DNA of 36,576 nucleotides. It comes from CAVOKN01 sp963696505. Its GTDB lineage: Bacteria > Pseudomonadota > Gammaproteobacteria > Burkholderiales > Rhodocyclaceae. Both the position numbers and the translations under genes were made by a program. Positions 7,816 to 14,761 of this stretch are shown in pieces (positions within the stretch are counted from its first letter, which is position 1; each line of letters begins with the position of its first letter). The stretch lies in assembly GCA_963696505.1 (NCBI GenBank), contig CAVOKN010000014.1, positions 1 through 36,576 on the forward strand. The letters run 5' to 3'. Below the pieces are notes generated by a model. That model saw nothing but the letters and a program-made list of their open reading frames with translations. It searched no databases and had not been told where the DNA came from.

Positions 7816-7907
7816 CGCGCCGCCGCGTCGGGGCCCAGCACGCCGGCATAGTGGCCCGCGCCTTCGAAAGCGATGCATCCGTAGTGGCAGCTTCCCTTGT
7901 AGAGCAT
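7809..7907 (-). pseudogene. GFA/CENP-V-like N-terminal remnant, 32 codons
   Basis: An ATG at 7907 with an AAAGGA ribosome site opens a 32-codon frame that begins MLYKGSCHYGCIAFEG. This closely resembles the N-terminus of glutathione-dependent formaldehyde-activating (GFA) family proteins, where a cysteine-bearing KGSCHCG motif starts the zinc site. The frame ends in TAA overlapping the GTG of the membrane-protein gene (GTGCTAA). The rest of a GFA protein (about 100 residues) is absent. It is either a decayed gene or a leader peptide coupled to the downstream gene; the first seems more likely. Confidence 0.5.
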
Positions 7908-7951
7908 GGTGTCGGTCCTTTCGGTGATCGGGCTTCGTCAGCCCGAGGGGT

Positions 7952-8518
7952 TCAGGGCGAACGCTGCGCGCGCAGCCATTCCACCATGTCGCCGGCATTG
8001 CGGTCCGGCGGAAACACCGGATAGAAGACCTTCGCGATGCGCCCGTCTTCCGCGACCAGCGTCAGACGCGTGTACAACTCCATTCCGGCTACGGCGAAGG
8101 TGGGCAGGCGCAGGGCGGCCTTCAGTGCGAGGCCGCTGTCGCTCAACAGATCGAAGGGCAGGTGCAGCCTGTCGCGCGCCTCGCGCTGGTATTCCGTCGT
8201 CTGCGCGCTGAGGCCGAACACGCCCGTTCCCAGCGCCCGCAGTTCGGCGTGATGGTCACGGAAGGCGCAGGACTGGGGCGTGCACCCGCGTGCGCCTGGA
8301 ATTCCGTCCCAGCCCTCCGGCAGCGCCACGCCAGGGCGCCCGGTCATGGGATAGACGTAGATCACCCAGCGACCGGCAAGCCGCGCCAGAGACACGTCCG
8401 AACCGTCCGTCGCCGCAAGGACGACATCGGGCAAGGCCAGGCCGGGCAGGTGCGCAGCGGCACCGTCGTCGACTGGGACCGGGAGGTCGGAGGGAAGAGG
8501 GAATGAGTTGGCCGTCAT
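7952..8518 (-). CDS. Peroxiredoxin (AhpC/TSA-like)
   Basis: A 188-residue thioredoxin-fold protein. Strand, glycine and proline landmarks (VSLARLAGRWVIYVYPMTGRPG) are followed by a loop and the peroxidatic-type GCTPQSCAFRDHHAEL segment, as in a peroxiredoxin subgroup with an insertion before the cysteine pair. The later segment GVFGLSAQTTEYQREARDRLHLPFDLLSD is typical of the family. It should reduce hydrogen or organic peroxides in the cytoplasm. The ATG at 8518 is preferred over an upstream one (8557) because it follows GCAGGAC and gives the usual length. It is the first gene of a minus-strand run. Protection of nitrogenase from oxidants is possible but unproven. Confidence 0.88.
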   Translation of the reverse strand: MTANSFPLPSDLPVPVDDGAAAHLPGLALPDVVLAATDGSDVSLARLAGRWVIYVYPMTGRPGVALPEGWDGIPGARGCTPQSCAFRDHHAELRALGTGVFGLSAQTTEYQREARDRLHLPFDLLSDSGLALKAALRLPTFAVAGMELYTRLTLVAEDGRIAKVFYPVFPPDRNAGDMVEWLRAQRSP

Positions 8519-8929
8519 GTCCTGCATTTCAGCAGGTCGGGCCGGAAAAGCAAGCATGCGAATCCCGGGGGGGCAGTCGCGCCGTCTGCGCAGAGCGGCG
8601 GAGGCCGGCGTGAATTCGCCTCGTGACCGCGGAACGTCGGCAGCTGACTTTCCTCGGTGTTTCGATTTTCACGGCGCGCGGGCCGATGGGTGGATCCGGG
8701 TGCAAGCCATGAAGAAACCGGGGACACGATTGGCTCCACGCTGTCAGGGTCAGACCGCGACGGCATGCGGCAGCGCATGCTTTGCAGGCGCCGACCGAAC
8801 CTGGTACCGGTCAGGTCAGCACAGAAACCGGCAGAAACCGTGGACGCAATCATTGACCGCTTCCTTGGACGGTCCTGTACTGACGCAGCCGCGCTTGTCA
8901 GTGATAACAGACCCGTGTAGATTGTTATC
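8519..8929. other. Intergenic region with no recognisable gene
   Basis: This 411-base gap separates the divergent peroxiredoxin and antitoxin genes. Open frames exist on both strands but none has a credible ribosome site or recognisable protein. It should contain the peroxiredoxin promoter (minus strand) and ends with the antitoxin promoter/operator. Base composition is somewhat less GC-biased than in the nif genes, consistent with imported DNA. Confidence 0.5.
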
Positions 8930-8930
8930 A
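8895..8930 (+). promoter_or_regulatory. Promoter and palindromic operator of the toxin-antitoxin pair
   Basis: TTGTCA (8895-8900), 17 bases, TAGATT (8918-8923) is a plausible sigma-70 promoter. Overlapping it are the perfect inverted arms TGATAACA (8902-8909) and TGTTATCA (8923-8930), with 13 bases between, the second arm ending on the A of the antitoxin ATG. Ribbon-helix-helix antitoxins usually repress their own operon from such sites. There is no ribosome site before the ATG, so the transcript may be leaderless. Confidence 0.75.
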
Positions 8931-9154
8931 TGATTCGAACCCAGATCAGCCTGTCCGAGCAGGAGTACGAAGCGGCGAAGCGCGAGGCGGCGCGGCTCGG
9001 CATCTCGCTGGCGGAATTGTTGCGGCGGTCGCTGCGAAGCATCCTGTCGGTCGATGACCAGAAGGCATGGATGCGCTATGCGGGAATGATCGAGTCGGGC
9101 GATCCGGAATCGAGCCGTCGAATTGATGACATCGTCTATGGCCAGAAGCCCTGA
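8930..9154 (+). CDS. Ribbon-helix-helix (CopG-type) antitoxin
   Basis: A 74-residue protein with an N-terminal ribbon-helix-helix DNA-binding fold: the strand MIRTQISLSEQEY, then two helices (AAKREAARLG and LAELLRRSLRSIL). The C-terminal tail (about residues 45-74) is the usual toxin-binding part. It is expected to neutralise the PIN toxin encoded next and to repress the operon at the palindrome 8902-8930. Its last 17 bases overlap the toxin gene, the classic arrangement. The pair sits between two nif operons. Confidence 0.88.
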   Translation: MIRTQISLSEQEYEAAKREAARLGISLAELLRRSLRSILSVDDQKAWMRYAGMIESGDPESSRRIDDIVYGQKP

Positions 9155-9551
9155 GGCCTACGTCGATACCTCGGCGCTGATTGCCTTCGCGGACCGCAGC
9201 GATTCCCACCATTCCCTATTTCGCCGGCTGTTCTCCGATCCGCCGGCACTGGTCACAACGCCGCTGGTAGTGGCCGAGGGGCACGCCTGGTTCCTGCGCC
9301 GCTACGACGTCAATCGCGCGCTCCAGTTCCTCGCGATGATGGACGAGATGCGCTTCGTTTCGGTGGCCGCGGTGGGCAAGCGCGAAATGGCGGGTGCCTC
9401 GGTTCTTCTAAGACGATTCTCCGATCAGGCGCTGACCATCGCCGATGCACTTGGGCTGCATCTTATGGACGAGGGCAAGATCCGTGTTTGCTGGTCAACG
9501 GATTTCCACTTGGGCCTGACGGGTGCGACGCTGGTCGTGAACTGCCAGTAG
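9138..9551 (+). CDS. PIN-domain ribonuclease toxin (VapC-like)
   Basis: A 137-residue PIN-domain protein. The acidic active-site residues are visible: Asp10 in YVDTSALIAF, Glu47 in PLVVAEGHAW, Asp103 in ALTIADALGLH and Asp122 in WSTDFHL. PIN toxins cleave tRNA, rRNA or mRNA with Mg2+. The start at 9138 overlaps the antitoxin by 17 bases; the frame is open slightly further upstream, but this ATG gives the normal distance to the first Asp. The nifE promoter begins about 70 bases after the stop. Confidence 0.88.
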   Translation: MARSPEAYVDTSALIAFADRSDSHHSLFRRLFSDPPALVTTPLVVAEGHAWFLRRYDVNRALQFLAMMDEMRFVSVAAVGKREMAGASVLLRRFSDQALTIADALGLHLMDEGKIRVCWSTDFHLGLTGATLVVNCQ

Positions 9552-9617
9552 GCCGGGCGGCGCTTGCAGCGCGCCGCTGCGTGAATCCTTGTCACCTATC
9601 GCTCCGGCCTCCGGGTT

Positions 9618-9633
9618 TGTCGCGTTCGCGACA
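9618..9633 (+). promoter_or_regulatory. NifA upstream activator site for nifE
   Basis: TGTCGCGTTCGCGACA fits TGT-N10-ACA and is in addition a perfect palindrome. It is about 50 bases upstream of the sigma-54 element at 9677-9692. A sequence resembling an IHF site (AATCAATCACCTG, 9660-9672, one mismatch in the 3' part) lies between them. NifA control of nifENX is the normal situation. Confidence 0.85.
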
Positions 9634-9676
9634 TCGCTCCCACAAGAATAACTGCAAGAAATCAATCACCTGGGCG

Positions 9677-9692
9677 TGGCACGTCGCTTGCT
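9677..9692 (+). promoter_or_regulatory. sigma-54 (-24/-12) promoter of nifE
   Basis: TGGCACG, four bases, TTGCT, with GG (9678-9679) and GC (9690-9691) exactly ten bases apart. Transcription should start near 9702, so the nifE ATG at 9733 is the first usable start in the message. Open frame upstream of it cannot be translated from this promoter. Confidence 0.9.
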
Positions 9693-9732
9693 GCGGTGTC
9701 GGTATGCGCCCAACCCACCCCGCGACCATTCC

Positions 9733-11247
9733 ATGTCGCTGAAGTCCTCCGACATCGCCGCGCTGCTGAACGAGCCCGCCTGCGCACACAACGCCAAGGT
9801 GAAGTCGGGCTGCTCGCGGCCCAAGCCGGGCGCTTCGGCGGGCGGTTGCGCCTTCGACGGGGCGCAGATCGCGCTGCTGCCGATCGCCGACGTGGCCCAC
9901 ATCGTGCACGGGCCGATCGCCTGCGCCGGGAGTTCCTGGGACAACCGCGGCACGCGGTCTTCGGGGCCGACGCTCTATCGCATCGGCATGACGACGGACC
10001 TGACCGAGCAGGACGTGATCATGGGCCGCGGCGAGAAGCGGCTGTTTCATTCGATCAAGCAGGCCATCGAGTCCTACTCGCCGGCGGCGGTGTTCGTCTA
10101 TAACACCTGCGTGCCGGCGCTGATCGGCGACGATGTCGAGGCGGTGTGCAAGGCCGCCGAGGCGCGCTGGGGCGTGCCGGTGGTACCGGTGGACGCGGCG
10201 GGCTTCTACGGCACCAAGAACCTGGGCAACCGCATTGCCGGCGAGACGATGGTGAAGTACGTGGTCGGCACCCGCGAGCCCGACCCGCTGCCGCCGGCGG
10301 CGCTGGAAGACGCGGCGCGCCGCGGCATCCGCGTGCACGACGTGAACCTGATCGCCGAATACAACATCGCCGGCGAGTTCTGGCACGTGGCGCCGCTGTT
10401 CGACGAACTCGGGCTGCGCATCCTGTGTTCGCTTTCCGGGGACGCGCGCTTTCGCGAGGTGCAAACCATGCACCGGGCAGAAGCGAACATGATGGTGTGC
10501 TCGAAGGCGATGCTGAATGTCGCGCGCAAGCTGGAGTCGCGCCACGGCACGCCCTGGTTCGAGGGCAGCTTCTACGGCATCGGCGACACCTCCCAGGCGC
10601 TGCGGGACTTCGCGCGCGTCATCGGTGACGGCGACCTCACCGCACGCACCGAGGCGCTCATCGCCCGCGAGGAGGCCCGCATCCGCGCGCGGCTGGAACC
10701 GTGGAAGGAGCGGCTCGCCGGCAAGCGCGTGCTGCTGTACACCGGCGGAGTCAAGTCATGGTCGGTGGTCTCGGCGCTGCAGGATCTTGGCATGGTGGTG
10801 GTGGCCACCGGCACCAAGAAATCCACCGAGGAGGACAAGGCGCGAATTCGCGAGCTGATGGGACCGGACGCCAAGATGATCGACGACGGTTCGGCTCGGG
10901 CGCTGCTCAATACGGTGAAGGAGTACCGCGCCGACATCCTGATCGCCGGCGGACGCAACCTCTACACCGCCCTCAAGGCGCGGCTGCCCTTCCTCGACAT
11001 CAACCAGGAGCGCGAATTCGGCTACGCCGGCTATGACGGAATGCTGGAGCTGGTGCGCCAGCTGGCCCTCACCATCGAAAGCCCGGTGTGGCCGGCGGTG
11101 CGCAAGCCAGCGCCCTGGGCTGCCGCCCAGCCGGCGCTGACTGCGCCCGCGCCCGAGCTGGACAGCATCGAGGCGGGGGAGGACGACGATGATTCGCTCC
11201 CTCTCCCCGCGAGCGGGGAGAGGGCAGGGGTGAGGGGCAGGGCATGA
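9733..11247 (+). CDS. nifE: Nitrogenase cofactor scaffold subunit NifE, with an abnormal C-terminal tail
   Basis: NifE and NifN form the scaffold on which the NifB-co precursor becomes FeMo-co. The protein is homologous to NifD. Cysteines in NEPACAHN (17), KSGCSRPKPG (27), GGCAFDG (39), PIACAGSSWDNRG (64) and YNTCVPALIGDD are as expected. Family members usually end soon after the segment WPAVRKPAPW (about residue 462). Here the frame continues for about 42 more residues, the last part (SLPLPASGERAGVRGRA) being a direct translation of a palindromic repeat. The length is 504 residues against about 460-475 normally. The ATG at 9733 has no clear Shine-Dalgarno sequence but is the first start after the sigma-54 promoter. 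Confidence 0.96.
   Translation: MSLKSSDIAALLNEPACAHNAKVKSGCSRPKPGASAGGCAFDGAQIALLPIADVAHIVHGPIACAGSSWDNRGTRSSGPTLYRIGMTTDLTEQDVIMGRGEKRLFHSIKQAIESYSPAAVFVYNTCVPALIGDDVEAVCKAAEARWGVPVVPVDAAGFYGTKNLGNRIAGETMVKYVVGTREPDPLPPAALEDAARRGIRVHDVNLIAEYNIAGEFWHVAPLFDELGLRILCSLSGDARFREVQTMHRAEANMMVCSKAMLNVARKLESRHGTPWFEGSFYGIGDTSQALRDFARVIGDGDLTARTEALIAREEARIRARLEPWKERLAGKRVLLYTGGVKSWSVVSALQDLGMVVVATGTKKSTEEDKARIRELMGPDAKMIDDGSARALLNTVKEYRADILIAGGRNLYTALKARLPFLDINQEREFGYAGYDGMLELVRQLALTIESPVWPAVRKPAPWAAAQPALTAPAPELDSIEAGEDDDDSLPLPASGERAGVRGRA
11199..11245. repeat. CCCTCTCCCC palindrome embedded in the nifE 3' end
   Basis: CCCTCTCCCCGCGAGCGGGG plus the following GAGAGGGCAGGGGTGAGGGG arm form a strong stem. 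The same repeat type occurs at 1131-1167 and 11268-11310. Here it lies inside the reading frame and supplies the last codons of nifE, replacing or displacing the original stop. Confidence 0.75.
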
Positions 11248-11267
11248 GCACGCTCCAAAGGACTTTG

Positions 11268-11310
11268 CCCTCACCCTCGATCCCTCTCCCAGAGGGAGAG
11301 GGAAGCGCCG
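11268..11310. repeat. CCCTCTCCC palindrome between nifE and nifN
   Basis: CCCTCTCCCAGAGGGAGAGGG is a compact hairpin (stem about 9 bases) in the 99-base nifE-nifN gap, preceded by TTGCCCTCACCCTCGAT. It is oriented opposite to the copy in the nifE tail, so the two may pair into one long structure. Confidence 0.7.
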
Positions 11311-11346
11311 CGCGCGACTCCGTCGCGGAAACGGGTTGGCACTGAC

Positions 11347-12750
11347 ATGGCCGAGATCCTCAAGCGCAGCAAACCGCTCTCCGTGAGCCCGCTCAAGGCC
11401 AGCGCACCGGCGGGTGCGGCGCTCGCCTTCCTCGGCATCCGCCGCGCCATTCCCATGCTGCACGGCTCGCAGGGCTGCACCGCCTTCGCCAAGGTGTTCT
11501 TCGTGCGCCACTTCCGCGAACCCATCCCGCTGCAGACAACGGCCATGGACCAGATGTCGACGGTCATGAGCGCCGACGACAACGTCATCGAAGGTCTGGC
11601 GACCATCTGCGGCAAGAGCAAACCGGCACTGGTGGGCCTGCCGACCACGGGCCTCTCCGAAACGCAGGGCACCGACATCCTGCGCCTCGTTAGGGAGTTC
11701 CGGGCCCGGCATCCGGAGTTCGACGCCATCCCCGTGGTGCCGGTGAACACGCCTGACTACAACGGCTGCCTCGAAAGCGGTTATGCGGATGCGCTGAAGG
11801 CCATAATAGACGTGCTGGTGCCGGCGGATACGGGCCGCGCCGGGCGCCGCCACAAACAGGTGAACGTGCTCGCCGGTTCACTGCTCACACCGGGCGACAT
11901 CGAGCACGTCAAGGACCTGGTGGAAGCCTTCGGCCTGCGGCCGGTGGTGGTGCCGGACATCGCCGACTCGCTGGACGGGCATCTCACGCCGGAGGACTTC
12001 AGCCCGCTGACCCTCGGCGGCACCCCGGTGTCGGAGATCGCCACGCTGGGCGAGGCGCGCGCGACGCTCGTCATCGGCCGTTCGCTGGCGGGTGCCGCGG
12101 ATCTGCTGCGGGAGCGCAGCGGCGTCCCGGACTACCGCTTCGATTCGCTGATGGGGCTCGACGCGGTCGATGCCTTCGTGCTGGCGCTGGCGCAGATCGC
12201 CGGCGTTCCGGCGCCGGAGAAGATCGAGCGCCAGCGCGCCCAGTTGCAGGACGCGATGGTGGACACCCATTTCATGTTCGGCTTCGCCCGGGTGGCAATT
12301 GCCGCCGATCCCGACCTGCTGTATGGCCTTTCCCACCTGGTGCGCAGCATGGGTGGCGATACGGTGGCGGCGGTGGTGCCGGCCCGCGCCCCGGTGCTGG
12401 CGGACGTGGCGGCCGCCCGGGTACAGATCGGCGACCTGGAGGATATGGAGATCGCCGCCCGCGCCGGCGCGGCGCAGGTCGTCATCGGCAGTTCCCACGC
12501 TGTGCCCAGCGCCCGCCGCCTCGGGCTGCCGGTGCTGCGCGCCGGCTTCCCGCAGTACGACTTGGTCGGCGGCTATCAGAAAACCTGGGTGGGCTACCGC
12601 GGCACGCGGCAGGCCCTGTTCGATCTGGCCAACCTGGTACTGGAACACCATGGACAGCACGAGATCCGGCCTTTCCGCTCCCGCTATGCCACAAAAGGCG
12701 ACGTCGCCGCGGCCGCCGCGGCGTCTGCGCTTGGTGGAAGCGCCCACTGA
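11347..12750 (+). CDS. nifN: Nitrogenase cofactor scaffold subunit NifN
   Basis: A 467-residue partner of NifE, homologous to NifK. Typical segments are AEILKRSKPLSVSPLKASAP at the start, HGSQGCTAFAKVFFVRHFRE with Cys44, LPTTGLSETQGTDI, and VGGYQKTWVGYRGTRQ near the end. The frame is intact and the length normal. It is separated from nifE by 99 bases containing a palindrome; there is no strong ribosome site before the ATG. The downstream nifX start is 11 bases after the stop, or overlaps it if GTG 12734 is used. Confidence 0.97.
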   Translation: MAEILKRSKPLSVSPLKASAPAGAALAFLGIRRAIPMLHGSQGCTAFAKVFFVRHFREPIPLQTTAMDQMSTVMSADDNVIEGLATICGKSKPALVGLPTTGLSETQGTDILRLVREFRARHPEFDAIPVVPVNTPDYNGCLESGYADALKAIIDVLVPADTGRAGRRHKQVNVLAGSLLTPGDIEHVKDLVEAFGLRPVVVPDIADSLDGHLTPEDFSPLTLGGTPVSEIATLGEARATLVIGRSLAGAADLLRERSGVPDYRFDSLMGLDAVDAFVLALAQIAGVPAPEKIERQRAQLQDAMVDTHFMFGFARVAIAADPDLLYGLSHLVRSMGGDTVAAVVPARAPVLADVAAARVQIGDLEDMEIAARAGAAQVVIGSSHAVPSARRLGLPVLRAGFPQYDLVGGYQKTWVGYRGTRQALFDLANLVLEHHGQHEIRPFRSRYATKGDVAAAAAASALGGSAH

Positions 12751-12760
12751 GGCCGCGGCG

Positions 12761-13666
12761 ATGAGCCTGCGGGTGGCCTTCGCCAGCAGCGACCGCGTTT
12801 TCGTCAACCAGCACTTCGGCGCGGCGAGCGCCTTCGCCATCCACGCCATCGAGCCCGAAGCCAGCACCCTGGTGGAAGTGGCGCAGTTCATCGAAACCGC
12901 GATGGACGGCCACGAAGGCAAGCTCGCCGCCAAGATCGACCTGCTCGCCGGCTGCGGGGCGGTCTACTGCCAGGCGGTGGGTGCCTCGGCGGTGCAGCAG
13001 CTTCTTGCCAGAGGCATACAGCCGATCAAGGTGCCGGAGGGCACGACCATCGATTCCCTGATCGGCGTGCTGCAGCTGGAACTGCGCGCCGGCCCCGTCG
13101 GCTGGCTGGCCAAGGCGCTGGCCCGGGACAAGGCGCGGGACGAGGGTCGCTTCGAGGCCATGGCCGACGAAGGGTTGGACCGAATGATCGAGCAGCGCGC
13201 CCGCGTGGTGGGCACCGAAGGCGGCTTCGCGCTGGTGGAAGCGGCGCCCTCCGGGGGCTGCAGCAGTTGCGGCGTGCAGGGCGGTTGCGGCGTTTCCAAA
13301 CTCGGCAAGCTGCTGCCGCAGCGTTCCCGCGTGCTGCGCGTGCCCAACGAACTGGGCGCGCGGCCGGGGGACGAGGTGACGCTGGGTGTCGCTGACCACG
13401 CGCTGCTCGCTTCCGCCGCCGCGGCCTACCTGCCGCCGCTGGCCGGCCTGCTCGCGGGCGCGCTGCTCGCCGCCGCGCTGAGCCCGGACGACCTCATGGC
13501 GATGCTGGGTGCCGGCGCGGGAATGCTGATCGGGCTGGTCGGCTCGCGACTGAACGCGCGGCGCTGGCAGCAGCGCCATGCGCCGCGCATGGTCGCGTGC
13601 CAGCCCGGCAGCAAGGCGGTATCGGTGGTCTGGCACCGCACCGAATCCGATCCATCCGCTTCTTGA
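12761..13666 (+). CDS. nifX: NifX fused in frame to an RseC-like membrane protein
   Basis: Residues 1 to about 130 form a NifX cofactor-carrier domain (LRVAFASSDRVFVNQHFGAA; CGAVYCQAVG; IQPIKVPEGTTIDSLIGVLQ), which binds NifB-co or FeMo-co precursors. Without a stop, the frame continues into a complete RseC/MucC-type protein from Met142 (MIEQRARVVGTEGG). This part has the cysteine group C167-x2-C170-x5-C176 and two membrane spans (about 213-240 and 244-263). RseC-family proteins modulate sigma-E signalling or reduce SoxR with the Rnf-like Rsx complex. Met142 has its own GAAGGG site at 13169-13174, so separate RseC synthesis is also possible. A GTG at 12734 is an alternative NifX start. The total is 301 residues; NifX alone is usually 130-160. 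Confidence 0.9.
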   Translation: MSLRVAFASSDRVFVNQHFGAASAFAIHAIEPEASTLVEVAQFIETAMDGHEGKLAAKIDLLAGCGAVYCQAVGASAVQQLLARGIQPIKVPEGTTIDSLIGVLQLELRAGPVGWLAKALARDKARDEGRFEAMADEGLDRMIEQRARVVGTEGGFALVEAAPSGGCSSCGVQGGCGVSKLGKLLPQRSRVLRVPNELGARPGDEVTLGVADHALLASAAAAYLPPLAGLLAGALLAAALSPDDLMAMLGAGAGMLIGLVGSRLNARRWQQRHAPRMVACQPGSKAVSVVWHRTESDPSAS

Positions 13667-13678
13667 AAGGGAGACCCC

Positions 13679-14146
13679 ATGAGCACTGCCGTCGCAAGCC
13701 CCGCCGATCCGCTGCTGCAGACCGACTTCATCAAGGAGATGGCGAAGCAGATGCGCGCCCTGGACAGCTACGGCACCTACGACGGCTGGCCGGTGGAGCG
13801 CATCCTCGCGCCCTTCGTCGTGACCAAGGAACAGCGGCGCGAAATTCCGGTGATCGGCGACCCCGACGACGTGACCCTGTCGCGCCTCAAGGCCTATTAC
13901 AACGCCATTGCCGCGATGATCGAGAAGGAATGCGGCCTGATGGCGGTGCCCATGATGAACATCACCCACGAGGGCTTCGGCCGCGCGCTGATCACCGTCG
14001 GCAAGCTGGTGGTGATGGACCGTACCGTGCGCGACGTGCATCGCTTCGGCTTCGACAGCCTGTCGAAGATGAAGGACGAGGCGGACAAGGTGCTCTCGGT
14101 GGCGCTGGAGATCGTCGGCAAGTACTCCGACGTGGCCGGACTGTAG
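13679..14146 (+). CDS. NifX-associated nitrogen fixation protein (DUF269)
   Basis: A 155-residue protein of the DUF269 family, encoded next to nifX in most diazotrophs. Recognisable segments are LDSYGTYDGWPVERILAPFV, IPVIGDPDDVTLSRLKAYYN and MMNITHEGFGRALITVGKLV. Its biochemical role is not settled; it is assumed to act in cofactor synthesis or protection. A GAAAGGGAG ribosome site precedes the ATG, 12 bases after the nifX-rseC stop. Its TAG stop is the first part of a REP-like palindrome. Confidence 0.93.
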   Translation: MSTAVASPADPLLQTDFIKEMAKQMRALDSYGTYDGWPVERILAPFVVTKEQRREIPVIGDPDDVTLSRLKAYYNAIAAMIEKECGLMAVPMMNITHEGFGRALITVGKLVVMDRTVRDVHRFGFDSLSKMKDEADKVLSVALEIVGKYSDVAGL

Positions 14147-14190
14147 GGCGGGCCGCGCCCGCCGCTTTCGGCGCGCACAGCGCGCCCTAC
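14143..14190. repeat. REP-like palindrome between DUF269 and DUF683-type genes
   Basis: GTAGGGCGGGCCGCGCCCGCC followed by GGCGCGCACAGCGCGCCCTAC: the outer arms GTAGGGCG/CGCCCTAC pair and two inner hairpins form. It is a diverged member of the GTAGGGTGCGC family seen between nifD and nifK. The next gene's GAGG ribosome site begins immediately after it. Confidence 0.7.
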
Positions 14191-14199
14191 GAGGTAGCC

Positions 14200-14424
14200 A
14201 TGACTGAAGCAGAGCTGAAAGACCTGGAGAAAGATACGAAGCGCCTGAAGCGCATCGCCTCCGAGCACGCCTCCCAGATGCACGACCTGGTGGAGGACCG
14301 GCTGCCTGCTGCCTACGAGGAGATTCCGGCCATCGCCCAGGCGACGTACGACGCCTGCCGCGCCTGGGCCGAGGCCAATGCGCGGTTCCAGGCGGCGAGC
14401 AAGGAGCTCGCCCGCACCGCCTGA
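14200..14424 (+). CDS. CCE_0567/DUF683-type nitrogen fixation protein
   Basis: A 74-residue, mostly helical protein (LKDLEKDTKRLKRIASEHASQMHDLVEDRLP then two further helices). It matches the small DUF683/CCE_0567 family that follows nifX and DUF269 in nif clusters. Cyanobacterial CCE_0567 is a helical hairpin whose role is unknown. The ATG at 14200 was chosen because it follows GAGG with 5 bases spacing and gives the family length; the frame is open far upstream only as a shadow of the DUF269 gene. fdxB starts 43 bases downstream. Confidence 0.88.
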   Translation: MTEAELKDLEKDTKRLKRIASEHASQMHDLVEDRLPAAYEEIPAIAQATYDACRAWAEANARFQAASKELARTA

Positions 14425-14467
14425 GTTACCGATCCCCAAAGACTGACTTTCCCGGAGCGCATCACCC

Positions 14468-14761
14468 ATGGACCCGATTACCGGCATCACCCGCGGCGGC
14501 ACGGTGTGGACACCGCTGTTCGTCGTCGATCTCAACCAGAAGAAGTGCATCGGCTGCGGCCGCTGCTTCAAGGTCTGCCCGCGCAGCGTGTTCGAGCTGG
14601 TGGAGCGCGGCGAGGACATGGAAATGGAGGACGAGGACTTCGATGACGACGACAACACCATGGTGATGTCGCTCGCCAACGCCATGGACTGCATAGGCTG
14701 CGGCGCCTGCGGCCGGGTCTGTCCCAAGGGCTGCCACACCCACGAAGCGCAGGCGCTGTGA
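14468..14761 (+). CDS. fdxB: Nif-specific ferredoxin III (FdxB)
   Basis: A 97-residue 2[4Fe-4S] ferredoxin of the nif-specific ferredoxin III type. The motifs are CIGCGRCFKVCP (first) and CIGCGACGRVCPKGC (second), separated by an unusually acidic linker (GEDMEMEDEDFDDDDN). The start ITGITRGGTVWTPLFV is typical of FdxB. It probably supplies electrons during FeMo-co assembly. A CCCGGAG site is upstream of the ATG. Its TGA overlaps the GTG start of the next gene (GTGA), coupling the two. Confidence 0.93.
   Translation: MDPITGITRGGTVWTPLFVVDLNQKKCIGCGRCFKVCPRSVFELVERGEDMEMEDEDFDDDDNTMVMSLANAMDCIGCGACGRVCPKGCHTHEAQAL

Noticed and set aside
5894..7849. A 651-residue minus-strand frame
   Set aside because: It is composed of the antisense of the 321-residue nif gene joined to shifted frames of the TfoX-C and membrane-protein genes.
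8657..8920. An 87-residue plus-strand frame before the antitoxin
   Set aside because: No ribosome site, no recognisable protein, and it overlaps the toxin-antitoxin promoter and operator.
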